Assembly (NCBI RefSeq): GCF_000338295.1
Contig: NZ_ANMO01000011.1
Location: 1-64,000, forward strand
DNA length: 64,000 bases
From: Rhodopirellula europaea 6C
GTDB taxonomy: Bacteria > Planctomycetota > Planctomycetia > Pirellulales > Pirellulaceae
Direction of reading: 5' to 3'
The position numbers and the translations under genes are program-made. Below are positions 26,026-36,172 of this stretch, piece after piece. The notes beneath the pieces were generated by a model. The model saw only the letters and a list, made by a program, of their open reading frames with translations, was not told the origin of the DNA and made no database searches. Every line of letters starts with the position of its first letter. Positions within the stretch are counted from its first letter, which is position 1.

Positions 26026-29000
26026 TCGTCGGTCTCGGCGTTTGAAGCTTCCAAAACGATGGCGGGTGCATCCACGTGGCCAACGAAGAGCGAGTTCTGA
26101 TCTTTGATAAACCGGAGATTGTTGTAAGTGGGTTTTGCAAGACCAATGCTCCCAAATTGCCGCTCGGTCTTGAGATCCCAAAACCGAATGGTCGAGTCAA
26201 CCATCGACGTAACGATGGTCTGGTCGTCATCTAAGAACAATTGATCGACCACGTTGTGACGGTGCCCCTTCAAAGTCGCGATCGGCTCAAGATCTGGATA
26301 GGATCTGACCCGGATGACTCGGTTGTGATGTGAAGTCAGCAGCTGCCGCCCTTTCGAATCGAAACAAATCCCAGCGTAAGCTTCGGACTCATTCAACCGT
26401 TCCAACAGCGTCAATTCTTGATCCTCGAAACGGTATAGATGGCTTTCCCCCATGACGATCAAGACATCTTCATTCGGAACAAGGCAAAGCACCTTCAAAT
26501 TGTCTTCGTCCGGATCCAACTCATTTACAAAAGAATAGTCATCCTTGCTGTGGACGAGCAGTCGGTCATTAAAAAGTGTAACAAGCCAATCGTTTGTGAA
26601 TTGCAGATCTCGGCAGCCCGTCGATTTTTCACCAGGCACCGGAATGGTGGTCACAATTTCGCCCGTGATTGAATCCGCAATCACAACCTCATCCAAGCGT
26701 CCGATTGCCATTTGCTTACCGTCCGGAGCGAGCGAGATAGCGAGTCCGACTTCGGCAGGATAGTCTCCGATCTTTCGAAATTCGCCGACATCCCTTTGGT
26801 TGCGGTAGTGCCCGACAACACCACCTTGAAATCGGACATACACATCGGAACTTCCATGGTGCAATGCCCTGGTCTCATGCAGTCGATACTTCTCGCTCGC
26901 GACCAGATCGCTGCCCGGCGTTTTCCAGACCAGATCCGAAACATCCCACAACCGCACCGTTCCATCCAAACTCGACGTGACTATCCGCGGAACGCCCCGA
27001 TCGCCAGCGATCATCTTGATGCTTGAGATCCCTTTCTCGCTCGCTTGAATCACATTGGCGTGAATGAGTCTCTTGCCATTGGTTCTCTGGTAGAGATCCC
27101 ACAACAGAACCATTCCTTCATCGACTCCGGCGCAAACATAACGACCGTCATCGGAGATATCGACGCAGCGGATGCGTCCTGGGATGTCTTTGAAAGATGC
27201 AACAAACTTGCGTTCTTTCCCATCGACCACATGAATCATGTCAGAATTGCAGGTGACCAGCCGAAGCTCGCCGCTGTCGGAAAGCGGCTTTGAAAAGGTG
27301 AACGATGTTGGTGCCACAATGGTTGGCAAGACATAGGTCTTCTCTGGATCTTCGTCCCAGACCAACACCCGTGCCTCAGCGTCCTCCGGGTTTTCGAGGA
27401 AGGCAAAGTTCCCGCCGTCCCCAATGAACTCCAAGCACTCGTTTCGCGATTCGCCCTCATAGCGTTCCACCAAGTCACCATTGATGTTGTGAATCTGGAC
27501 GCTGCGATATCGTTCTGCGGAGGCAACCAAATGCCCGTCTGACGAGAAGGCCACCGATTCGATGGTGTTCTGGTGTCCGACCATCGAGACCACTTCATCG
27601 CCTGTCTGAACATCGCCAATAAAGACGAAGTTGTACCCTAGACTACCGTTCAGCCCCGTGACAAAACGCCGGTTGTCTGGGCTGATCGCGACAGCATTGA
27701 GTTGATTGCCGACTTGATGACGATGCAGGACCTTCTCGTTTTCGAGGTCGATCACATGCAATTGACCTTCCTCGCCGACAGAAAGAGCCAGCTTGCCGTC
27801 TCTGGAAACGGCCACTTCATTCGCTTCGCCCTCATGCGTCGTCAACAAAACCGATGGCGCTTCCTTCGTCAGTCGATCAAGCAATTGCCAAGCAAAATAT
27901 GGCTTTACATTCGCGGCTGATTTGTCTTGAGAGGAACCCGCGTTCGGACTGTACTTTTCAAGCAGTTTCCTGGCTTCCGAAAAGTTATGCGAGGCATAAG
28001 CTTGATAGGCCAACGTCATGTCGGCGACATACAGATAGTTCCTCAACTCTTCCTGGCTGGTGGCAAGCTCCAAGTTGGTTCGCGACAATTCATCGTTGGT
28101 TGCTTCCAGATCCGAGTTGATGGTCATCAACCGACCGGAATAGATCGAGATCGTGGCAATGACCGCAACGATCGTGGTCACCATTCCAATCAAAGATACT
28201 AGTGCCACCAACGGATTGCGTTCGCTCCAACGGAACAACCGTTCGCTCCAGCCAGGAAGCTTTGCCGACACCGGTTGGTGGTTGGTAAACCGCCGAAGAT
28301 CGCTGGCAAATTCGAACGCCGTCGCGTATCGACGTTCCGGCGATCGCGCCATCGCCTTTCCAATGATCGCCTGCAGCGGTTTCGGTAAATCGGCTCGGCA
28401 CTTGCCCGCCGGAGTGTGACTTCCCAATGCGACTTGATTAAGAATTTCCTCCCGAGTCCCACTGAATGCCCGTTGCAGCGTCGCCCATTCATAAAGCGTC
28501 ACGCCCAAACTGTAGATATCGGCCTGGGCGGTGACATTGGACGAAACACCCGACGTCTGCTCGGGACTCATGTAGGCCGGCGTGCCAAGGATGTCGCCCG
28601 TGACCGTGAGAGCAGTTTTTTCATCATCCGCAAATGCCAACCCAAAATCCGTCAGCCAAATGTTTTCATCGCTGCTGAACAGTAGGTTGGATGGTTTGAC
28701 ATCTCGGTGAATCACGCCATTGTCATGTGCTTCTTGCAAAGCGTCGGCGATATCCGCGATGGAGTTAGCGATGAATTCGAACGAATCCGAGTTGTAACCT
28801 CCAGCAGTCCTGCCTGCAGCACGATCAGTCGTCCCATTCAACGAGCCAGACGAGAACGAAGCCGTGTCATCCTCGTTCCCACCACTCAATTGAGCGATTC
28901 GATCTGCCAACGTGACACCGTCGATGTACCGCATGACCAAGAATTGCGTGCCGTCTTCGATCCCCGAATCGAGTAGCGGCACAATGTGATCGTGCTCCAA

Positions 29001-29246
29001 GTCTTGAATGACATTTGATTCACGTTCGAAACGTCGACGCAATCGTGGTCGACTGGACGCCTGTTGACGGAGCAACTTCAATGCGACCTGATTCCCAGTT
29101 TCAGCATCCTCCGCCAGATACACCTCGCCCATCCCTCCGGTGCCCAACGTGCTGAGCAGGCGGTACTTGCCAAAGTGCCGCTGACCGTCTTGGTCGTCCG
29201 CTTCCGTGTTGACAGTTTCCGTTGGGTTGTCAGGAGGAAAATTCAC
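26022..29246 (-). CDS. Membrane Ser/Thr protein kinase with WD40 propeller (paralogue 1)
   Basis: The 1,074-residue protein starts at GTG 29246. The cytosolic PknB-type kinase domain (about 25-330) has the Gly-rich loop LGTGGMGEVYLAE, catalytic Lys in VALKLL, HRDVKPSNLLF, TDFGLAF and GTPAYMSPEQ, so it should be active. One transmembrane helix follows NPLVALVSLIG (about 345-370). Next come a helical, Leu-rich stretch (LEATNDELSRTNLELATSQEELRNYLY split over residues about 375-405) and a C-terminal WD40-like region of some 600 residues, with repeats such as NEVAVSRDGKLALSV, NAVAISPDNRR and RLWDVSD. The sensor or scaffold would lie outside the cytoplasm, a common planctomycete design. It is the last of three tandem paralogues and the most divergent. 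Confidence 0.93.
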   Translation of the reverse strand: MNFPPDNPTETVNTEADDQDGQRHFGKYRLLSTLGTGGMGEVYLAEDAETGNQVALKLLRQQASSRPRLRRRFERESNVIQDLEHDHIVPLLDSGIEDGTQFLVMRYIDGVTLADRIAQLSGGNEDDTASFSSGSLNGTTDRAAGRTAGGYNSDSFEFIANSIADIADALQEAHDNGVIHRDVKPSNLLFSSDENIWLTDFGLAFADDEKTALTVTGDILGTPAYMSPEQTSGVSSNVTAQADIYSLGVTLYEWATLQRAFSGTREEILNQVALGSHTPAGKCRADLPKPLQAIIGKAMARSPERRYATAFEFASDLRRFTNHQPVSAKLPGWSERLFRWSERNPLVALVSLIGMVTTIVAVIATISIYSGRLMTINSDLEATNDELSRTNLELATSQEELRNYLYVADMTLAYQAYASHNFSEARKLLEKYSPNAGSSQDKSAANVKPYFAWQLLDRLTKEAPSVLLTTHEGEANEVAVSRDGKLALSVGEEGQLHVIDLENEKVLHRHQVGNQLNAVAISPDNRRFVTGLNGSLGYNFVFIGDVQTGDEVVSMVGHQNTIESVAFSSDGHLVASAERYRSVQIHNINGDLVERYEGESRNECLEFIGDGGNFAFLENPEDAEARVLVWDEDPEKTYVLPTIVAPTSFTFSKPLSDSGELRLVTCNSDMIHVVDGKERKFVASFKDIPGRIRCVDISDDGRYVCAGVDEGMVLLWDLYQRTNGKRLIHANVIQASEKGISSIKMIAGDRGVPRIVTSSLDGTVRLWDVSDLVWKTPGSDLVASEKYRLHETRALHHGSSDVYVRFQGGVVGHYRNQRDVGEFRKIGDYPAEVGLAISLAPDGKQMAIGRLDEVVIADSITGEIVTTIPVPGEKSTGCRDLQFTNDWLVTLFNDRLLVHSKDDYSFVNELDPDEDNLKVLCLVPNEDVLIVMGESHLYRFEDQELTLLERLNESEAYAGICFDSKGRQLLTSHHNRVIRVRSYPDLEPIATLKGHRHNVVDQLFLDDDQTIVTSMVDSTIRFWDLKTERQFGSIGLAKPTYNNLRFIKDQNSLFVGHVDAPAIVLEASNAETDD

Positions 29247-29385
29247 GTCGTGCTGAGCCGTCAGTGCGAAACGAAGTGTTGGCGGATGGAAATGCTTGAT
29301 CCGATCTCAAATCCAACGATGGACAAACGACCGGTTTTGATGTTTGACTGAGATTGATCTCAACTAGCCTTGCGAACCGGTCAGA

Positions 29386-32300
29386 TCAATCCAATCCGAT
29401 GGCTCGTCGTTGTTCGTCCAGTTTATCCCGAGACTGTTTGGTAAGTAACAGTTCCGCGGGTGACTTTGTCGAAGTGACCATCAATAGATCTGTGTCAACA
29501 AACCGGTGCAGATCGCCTTCGAGGTGCTCTCCAGTCGGAAGCGACCCCATCTCACGTTCGCTTGATAGATCCCAGAACCGAATCAATCCGTCTTCACCGG
29601 TTGTGGCAAGCGTCCGACCGCGATCAAGAAAAATGCTGTCGGCGATGGGCTTGGAATGCCCTCGCAACACCGCGATTGTCTCGTTCTCTGGATAACTTCG
29701 TACTTCCACCAATCGATTGTCAAACACCACCGCAATCCGGCTGGCAGCGGCATCAAAGTCGACCCGAACGTATCGCACCGCGGCACTGGTAGAGGCCTCG
29801 AAGATCGCGACGGTCGAGTCCTGATAGATGGAAAGCATGTTGGATGCTTTGATCATCAACGCGTCGCTATTTGGAACATTCAGCAGGAGAGTGTTGTTGT
29901 CACTTGGCAGAGCGTGGGTCTCAACGAGTGAATAGTCCTCCGCGTCATAGACCAGCAACAGCTTGCTCAAAAGAACACACAGTTTTCCGTCGACGAACTT
30001 CACATCGGCAATTTCTTCTGTTTCGTGTGGCGGAGTGATCTGAGCGAGCAATTCAGACGACGCCACATCGCGGACTTCGACTTCTTTGCTGCTCGCAATC
30101 GCGATTTTGGATGCCTGCGAATCGCAACCGAGCTGAAATCCCCATTCTGCTAACTCGCACTTGATCGGTAGCATTCGACGCAGATCGCGTCGGGGATCGT
30201 AGTGCCAAACACTGCCGTCGTCCAACCTCACAAAGACATCGAATGGTCGCTCGGAGTGCGAATACACATTGATAATGTGAGCCGTCACAAATGTGCGTCC
30301 CACAGGGTTGGGACGAACCGGCAATTTGTCGGCCAAATCCCAAAGCCGAACCTGCCCATCCTCTCCGGTTGTCACAATCCGTACTGATTCGTCGTTCGTG
30401 GGGATCACCTGAATGCTGCTGATTTGACCTTCCGCAGCTTGAAAGATCATCGGCGGTTGTAAATCGCCCGACTCAAATCGGTTGGTAAGCGTCCATGCAT
30501 AGATCAGCCCGTCATCGGTTCCGGCATACAAGTCTTCGCCATCAGCGGAAATGGCAACACAACGCACTGGGGAGTTGAACGCAAAGGCTTGAGCAAAATG
30601 CATTGTGTTGGTGGAATCCGCAACCTTGAGATGCTTTCCACCAAAGCTCACGATGCGATACGGACCACCTTCCGGCTGCACAATTGAAAAATGAATTGAT
30701 TCCCCCGCAATCGGGCTGCGGATTTCCTGCTCAGTATCAAGGTCGGTAACGTGCAGCACTCGTTCTTCGCCAACCTCTTTCGCGTAGGCGAGTGAATGAC
30801 CATCACCAGCAAACTGCAGGGATTCATTTCGTGATCCACCATAGATGGTCTTGACCGCCGTTCCATCCCGTCGATGAACCTGAATGTCTCGGTAGCGTCC
30901 CGCCGTCGCGAAAAGTGTTCCGTCGGAGGAGAACGCGGCGGATTCGATGTTGTGCCAGTGTCCAAGCAACTCGAGAGTCTGTTTTCCCGAGGCGATCTCG
31001 TGAATCGAGATCGTGTTGAAGCCGACGTCGCCGTTCAAACCGGTCAAGAAAGACTCGTTGTCTGGACTGATCGCAATCGCATCAAGACGTCCGGAAAGCT
31101 TGTAGCGATGCGTGCACTTTCCCGATTGCAAATCGATCACATGGACCTCACCGTCTTCGCTGACGGAGATTGCGATTCGTGCATCTCGCGAGATGGCGAC
31201 CTCAGTCGCCGGACTGTTGTGCTGGGTCAGCAGGTTGGACGGCGGAGGCGTGATCAAGTAGTCGAGGACTTGAAAGGCAAAACGACTTGATCCGAGCTCG
31301 CCCGCTTTCGGACGATGTTTGTCGAGCAGTTGCTTCGTGGCTTTCAGATTGTGCCCGTTGAATGCCTGGAATGCCAACGACATGTCCGACACATACAACT
31401 GTTCGCTCAATTGAGCTTCACGAGATTCCAGTTCCAGGTTGGTGGCGATCAACTCATCGTTGCTCTCCGCAAGCTTTTCGTTTACTCGCGTGAGTTGCCC
31501 CGAGTGAATCGCCTGCATTCCCAGCACAGTCATGACAAGAGTGATCACACCGATCAATGTCGCGACGGCAACCAACGGGTTGCGCCGGCTCCATCTCAAA
31601 AAACTTTCGGGCCAGCCCGGCATTTTCGCTTGAACCGGCTTGCCATCGGCAAACCTGCGAAGATCCCGAGCAAACTCCGCCGCGGTGGTGTAGCGAGCGT
31701 CGGGTGACCGTGACATCGCTTTGCAAATGATTGCTTCGAGCGGTCGTGGCAGGTCGCCGCGAATCTGTCTCGGAGTCGCGAGGCTTCCGTTGGCAACGTT
31801 GGCCAGAATCTGATCGCGGTTGCCTTGAAAGGGACGTTGCAGCGTTGCCCATTCGTACAACGTTGCTCCCAAGCTGTAGATGTCAGACCGTCGGGTGATA
31901 TCGGTTTGCGAACCGATCGTCTGCTCGGGACTCATGTAAGCCGGCGTGCCAAGGATGTCGCCGGTCAAAGTGAGCGCCGTGTTCTGGTCCTCGATCAATG
32001 CCAATCCAAAATCAGTCAGCCAGATCTTTCCATCGCTGTCGAAAATTAGGTTCGACGGTTTGATGTCTCGGTGAATGACTCGTTCGTCATGAGCCACCTG
32101 CAACGCGTCGGCGACGTCCGCGATCGATTTCGCAACCAGCTCAAACGAATCCGTCTCAATCGCAATTCCATTTTCCTCAGTATTGAGCGTCGTGGCGGCG
32201 GGACCAGCATCAATGGAAAACTCGCCGGAGTCTTGCTCGCCATTGGCTTTCAAGATGCGGTCGGCAAGCGTCGCGCCATCGATATAACGCATCACCAGGT

Positions 32301-32607
32301 ACTGCGTCCCCTGTTCGATACCAGAATCCAACAGTGGGACGATGTGATCGTGCCGAAGTTCTTGAATCAGGTTGGCTTCGCGTTCGAATCGACGCCGCAT
32401 TCGAGACTGCTTTGAAACCTGATGCTGCAACAACTTCAGAGCCACCTCCTGCCCCGTCGTGGTGTCCTCGGCCAAATAGACCTCGCCCATCCCGCCGGTG
32501 CCGAGCGTTCGAATGATTCGGTAGCGACCAAAGTGCTGGGCCGGCGGGTCTGCCTGATCGTCCTCGATACGGGCGGCTTCCGTGGGGGCATCGTTTCGAG
32601 AACTCAC
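29386..32607 (-). CDS. Membrane Ser/Thr protein kinase with WD40 propeller (paralogue 2)
   Basis: The 1,073-residue protein starts at GTG 32607, with the same plan as its neighbours: kinase domain with LGTGGMGEVYLAE, HRDIKPSNLIF, TDFGLALIED and GTPAYMSPEQTIG; a transmembrane helix after RRNPLVAVATLIG; a helical linker (ANEKLAES-type heptads and YVSDMSLAFQAFNGHN); then a WD40-like C-terminal half (EVAISRDARIAISVSEDGEVHVIDL, AIAISPDNESFLTGL). Long stretches match paralogue 3 more closely than paralogue 1, for instance NVANGSLATPR and AMSRSPD, so the two probably come from the more recent duplication. The gaps to the neighbours are 139 and 240 nt, enough for separate promoters. Confidence 0.93.
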   Translation of the reverse strand: MSSRNDAPTEAARIEDDQADPPAQHFGRYRIIRTLGTGGMGEVYLAEDTTTGQEVALKLLQHQVSKQSRMRRRFEREANLIQELRHDHIVPLLDSGIEQGTQYLVMRYIDGATLADRILKANGEQDSGEFSIDAGPAATTLNTEENGIAIETDSFELVAKSIADVADALQVAHDERVIHRDIKPSNLIFDSDGKIWLTDFGLALIEDQNTALTLTGDILGTPAYMSPEQTIGSQTDITRRSDIYSLGATLYEWATLQRPFQGNRDQILANVANGSLATPRQIRGDLPRPLEAIICKAMSRSPDARYTTAAEFARDLRRFADGKPVQAKMPGWPESFLRWSRRNPLVAVATLIGVITLVMTVLGMQAIHSGQLTRVNEKLAESNDELIATNLELESREAQLSEQLYVSDMSLAFQAFNGHNLKATKQLLDKHRPKAGELGSSRFAFQVLDYLITPPPSNLLTQHNSPATEVAISRDARIAISVSEDGEVHVIDLQSGKCTHRYKLSGRLDAIAISPDNESFLTGLNGDVGFNTISIHEIASGKQTLELLGHWHNIESAAFSSDGTLFATAGRYRDIQVHRRDGTAVKTIYGGSRNESLQFAGDGHSLAYAKEVGEERVLHVTDLDTEQEIRSPIAGESIHFSIVQPEGGPYRIVSFGGKHLKVADSTNTMHFAQAFAFNSPVRCVAISADGEDLYAGTDDGLIYAWTLTNRFESGDLQPPMIFQAAEGQISSIQVIPTNDESVRIVTTGEDGQVRLWDLADKLPVRPNPVGRTFVTAHIINVYSHSERPFDVFVRLDDGSVWHYDPRRDLRRMLPIKCELAEWGFQLGCDSQASKIAIASSKEVEVRDVASSELLAQITPPHETEEIADVKFVDGKLCVLLSKLLLVYDAEDYSLVETHALPSDNNTLLLNVPNSDALMIKASNMLSIYQDSTVAIFEASTSAAVRYVRVDFDAAASRIAVVFDNRLVEVRSYPENETIAVLRGHSKPIADSIFLDRGRTLATTGEDGLIRFWDLSSEREMGSLPTGEHLEGDLHRFVDTDLLMVTSTKSPAELLLTKQSRDKLDEQRRAIGLD

Positions 32608-32847
32608 TTCGTGCTGAACTCAATCAATCAAAGGTTTGGGAGTGCTTGATAACCACAGGTTCATCGCACAAACATTGAACACCGGGCGGATCAACACCGC
32701 CGGGACTGTCGCTGCCGATTGCCCAGCTCAACAAACGGCACCTCCGTGCGAGCGAAGGTCGACGCGAAACGTTTGATCGTTCCGGACCTCTAAGATACCT
32801 CAATCGCGAAAGCATTGTCTCACAAGACCAATGTCTTTTTCATCCGC

Positions 32848-35800
32848 TCAATTTTCTTCTGTTTGTTCAGCGGAGGCGAATCCTGTTTGACTCCGTTTGG
32901 TCACCCATAAATCCATTGGAATTGCATCGGAAGTCGAAAGCAGCATGTCAAAGTCGTCAAAATAATGCAGACGATTGTGTAGACTTTTGCCTGCAACCAA
33001 CGATCCCATTTCCCGCTCGCTGGCGATGTCCCAAAAACGAATGAGCCCATCTTCGCAAGTGGTCGCGAGAGATAAGTCGTTGTCCAGAAATTGACAATCG
33101 CTCGGTATTTGAACGTGTCCTCTCAGAACTGCAACCGTTTCGAATTTGGGAATGGAGCATACTTCGATCAATCGATTGGATCGTATGACAGCCATTTGTT
33201 TACCGCGTGAATCGATTGCGACACCACGAAATTGGTCGGCCGCGGATTCTGCCTGTTGATAGATACTCGCGGACATTCCATCCACGACGCAAAGTGCTTT
33301 ATCGGTCACGATCAACAAAGAATCATCCTTTGGCAACCGGTGAATCGCACTGGCGTTGTCTGACGGGAGTTTGATCGTACCTTCCAATGAATAATCGGGA
33401 ACGCTGTAAACAAGCACTTCATCCGTGTAGAGGAGGTAGAGTCGATCTCCCATGTACTGCAAGCTACGGCAGCTTCGTTCTAGATCGAGACTCGGAATTG
33501 TGTTGGTAAGCTTTGTCGTCTGGACGTCATAGATTTTCAGGTCTTTGTCCGAGCATACCGCGATCACTGATGCGTCTTCGGTGACAGCAAGCTCAACCGT
33601 ATCCTTTCCAGGAATTTGGGTGATAACCGCTATTTTGTGCAATCCTTCCTGCGGATTGTAATGAACGATCTCGCCGCTTCTGAGTGCAAAAAACACATCC
33701 GCTGAACCTTGATAGGGTGTCGTAATCGACCTCGTTCGCGTGTTCCGGTATGCGACAGTCTGGTTGCTTGGTCGAATCGGCATTTTTTCTTCGGTTTCCC
33801 AAAGAGTCACTTTGCCATCTTCGGCGGCGGTGATGAAACCTGGCGTTTCCGATTGTCCTGCCACGGTTTCGATATCGTAGATTCGCCCTGTGGCAGCCGG
33901 CACGATCAACGGCCGAAACAATTCGTTGGAAGAACTCCGGTCACTCAGACGCCAAACATACACCGCTCCCTCATCGGTACCGGAGTAGATCAGGCTGCCA
34001 TCGTCACTAATTGAGACGCAACGAAATGAAACGCCAAACGAATCGAATTCGATGAATGGTGACGGCTGCCCAAAATCGGACACCGACAGGGAACCATACC
34101 CCTGCGACACAACTCGGAATGCATCCTTTTTCCCTTGAGGCTTCGAAATTGCGAATTGCGCAACGAGCACGTCGGTAGGAATCACCGTGTGCTTTTTGGT
34201 ATCGAGATCCAGCACCCGCAATTCACGGCCGGATTCTTTTTCGTGCACGTAAACCAATCGGTGGCTGCCTTCGATGAATGCCAAAGATTCATTCCGAGTC
34301 GTCGCGTCCAACGACTTAATCACATTGCCATCTATATCGTGTATCTGGACTTGGCGATATCGATCCGCCGTCGCGATCAATTTGCCGTCGGATGAAAACG
34401 TTCCGGACTCCATCGAATGCCAGTGCCCCAGCAACCCCAACACTTCTTCGCCGTCGTCGATTCGATAGACCTTGATGGGACAAAACCCGATGGACTCGTT
34501 CAGCCCGGTCAGAAAGAACTGATTGTCAGGGCTGATGGCAATGCAATCGAGCCGCCCCGGCAATTGGTACTGGTGCAATCGTTGGTTTGTCTGCAGGTCC
34601 ACCACGTGAACTGAGCCGTCTTCACCAGCAGACACCAGCAACTTCCCATCATTGGAAACAGCGATCCCGGTGGACGGCGAATCATGCTGAGTCAGCAAGG
34701 TCGAAGATGGCGGCGAGGCGAGGTAATTCAAAAGTTCAAATGCGAATCGATTGGTCCCAAACGGAGATGCTTGCGTCCGGTGCTTATCAACCAACTGCTT
34801 GGTTGTGAAAAGGTTCCGGGCCTCAAAAGCTTTGAAAGCGAGCGACATGTCCGAGATAAAAAGCTGGTTGCTCAGCTCCGCCTCACGAGCTTCCAACTGC
34901 AAGTTCGAAGCGATGAGGTCATCGTTGCTCTTCTCGAGTTGTTCATTGATCAGAACCAGCTGACCCGAATAAATCGCTTGCATGCTCAAGACGGCAACGA
35001 TCGTGGTGATCACTCCGATAAACGAAGCCAACGCGACCAACGGATTTCGCTGGCTCCATCGGAACAGTCGTTCGCTCCACCCTGGCATCCTCGCGTGAAC
35101 GGACTTTCCCGCCGCGAAACGTCGCAGATCCTCGGCGAAAGCTGCCGCGGTCGGGTAGCGACCGTCCGGCGAACGTGACATCGCTTTGCAAATGACCGCT
35201 TCCAATGCGACGGGCAAATCGTTGCGCAGACTGCGAGGCGTCGCCAAGCTTCCATTCGCAACGTTGACCAACACCTGTTCCCGGTTGCCACTAAACGGAC
35301 GATGCAACGTTGCCCATTCGTAAAGGGTCGCTCCCAAACTGTAGACATCCGATCGACGCGTCACCTCCGAGTGCGATCCGATCGTCTGCTCGGGGCTCAT
35401 GTAGGCCGGCGTTCCAACCAGATCACCGGTCATCGTCAATGCGGTTTGATCGTCTTCTAAAAACGCCAATCCAAAATCCGTCAACCACAACTTGCCTTTG
35501 CGATCGATGATCAAGTTCGACGGTTTCACGTCGCGATGAATCACCTTGTTCGCATGAGCACTGTGCAACGCCTCAGCAACATCAGCAATCGCGTTTGCAA
35601 TGAACTCGTATGATTTCCCGCTGTCATCGGGCGTTGCCGAGGCATGCGACAGAATGGCCGTGTCGGTCTGAGAATCCACGCCTGAGCGATCCGCATCATC
35701 GATCCCACGCTGCTCGAGAATCAAATCCGCGAGGGTCTGACCATCGACCAACTGCATCGCCAAATAAGGCACACCATTGTCGTCACCGGTTTCCAACAAC

Positions 35801-36066
35801 GGCACGATGTGGTCGTGGTCCAGCGTTTGAATCAGCTTCGCTTCACGTTCGAATCGCCGACGAAACCGCGGATTGTCCGCCACATGATTTCGCAACACCT
35901 TCAAGGCAACGGTTTGATCCGTTTCGGTGTGCCGAGCCAAATAGACTTCGCCCATCCCGCCGGTGCCGAGTGTTCGGACGATTTGATAGTCGCCAATGTG
36001 TTTGGCGACGATTTCAGCGGAGATCGAAGTGCGAACTTCGGTGGGATCTTCGTTGGGGCTTGGCAC
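32848..36066 (-). CDS. Membrane Ser/Thr protein kinase with WD40 propeller (paralogue 3)
   Basis: The 1,072-residue protein starts at GTG 36066. It has a complete kinase core (LGTGGMGEVYLARH, VALKVLR, HRDVKPSNLII, TDFGLAFLED, GTPAYMSPEQTIG), a transmembrane helix after QRNPLVALASFIG, the helical linker ending FISDMSLAFKAFEARN, and a WD40-like region (GIAVSNDGKLLVSAGEDGSV, CIAISPDNQFFLTGL, VYVWRLSD). It is the first of the three tandem genes in the direction of transcription. Nothing suggests decay. The regulated pathway is not indicated by neighbours, which are metabolic genes of unrelated type. Confidence 0.93.
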   Translation of the reverse strand: MPSPNEDPTEVRTSISAEIVAKHIGDYQIVRTLGTGGMGEVYLARHTETDQTVALKVLRNHVADNPRFRRRFEREAKLIQTLDHDHIVPLLETGDDNGVPYLAMQLVDGQTLADLILEQRGIDDADRSGVDSQTDTAILSHASATPDDSGKSYEFIANAIADVAEALHSAHANKVIHRDVKPSNLIIDRKGKLWLTDFGLAFLEDDQTALTMTGDLVGTPAYMSPEQTIGSHSEVTRRSDVYSLGATLYEWATLHRPFSGNREQVLVNVANGSLATPRSLRNDLPVALEAVICKAMSRSPDGRYPTAAAFAEDLRRFAAGKSVHARMPGWSERLFRWSQRNPLVALASFIGVITTIVAVLSMQAIYSGQLVLINEQLEKSNDDLIASNLQLEAREAELSNQLFISDMSLAFKAFEARNLFTTKQLVDKHRTQASPFGTNRFAFELLNYLASPPSSTLLTQHDSPSTGIAVSNDGKLLVSAGEDGSVHVVDLQTNQRLHQYQLPGRLDCIAISPDNQFFLTGLNESIGFCPIKVYRIDDGEEVLGLLGHWHSMESGTFSSDGKLIATADRYRQVQIHDIDGNVIKSLDATTRNESLAFIEGSHRLVYVHEKESGRELRVLDLDTKKHTVIPTDVLVAQFAISKPQGKKDAFRVVSQGYGSLSVSDFGQPSPFIEFDSFGVSFRCVSISDDGSLIYSGTDEGAVYVWRLSDRSSSNELFRPLIVPAATGRIYDIETVAGQSETPGFITAAEDGKVTLWETEEKMPIRPSNQTVAYRNTRTRSITTPYQGSADVFFALRSGEIVHYNPQEGLHKIAVITQIPGKDTVELAVTEDASVIAVCSDKDLKIYDVQTTKLTNTIPSLDLERSCRSLQYMGDRLYLLYTDEVLVYSVPDYSLEGTIKLPSDNASAIHRLPKDDSLLIVTDKALCVVDGMSASIYQQAESAADQFRGVAIDSRGKQMAVIRSNRLIEVCSIPKFETVAVLRGHVQIPSDCQFLDNDLSLATTCEDGLIRFWDIASEREMGSLVAGKSLHNRLHYFDDFDMLLSTSDAIPMDLWVTKRSQTGFASAEQTEEN

Positions 36067-36172
36067 GAATTTTGGGGCCAGTCAAAAACTCGAATGAGAA
36101 GCGAAACCAATCGTATCAAAAGTCGACTTGCATCCTAGTCAGTTCACCTGATTTTCGGTTGAGAAGGCAGCT

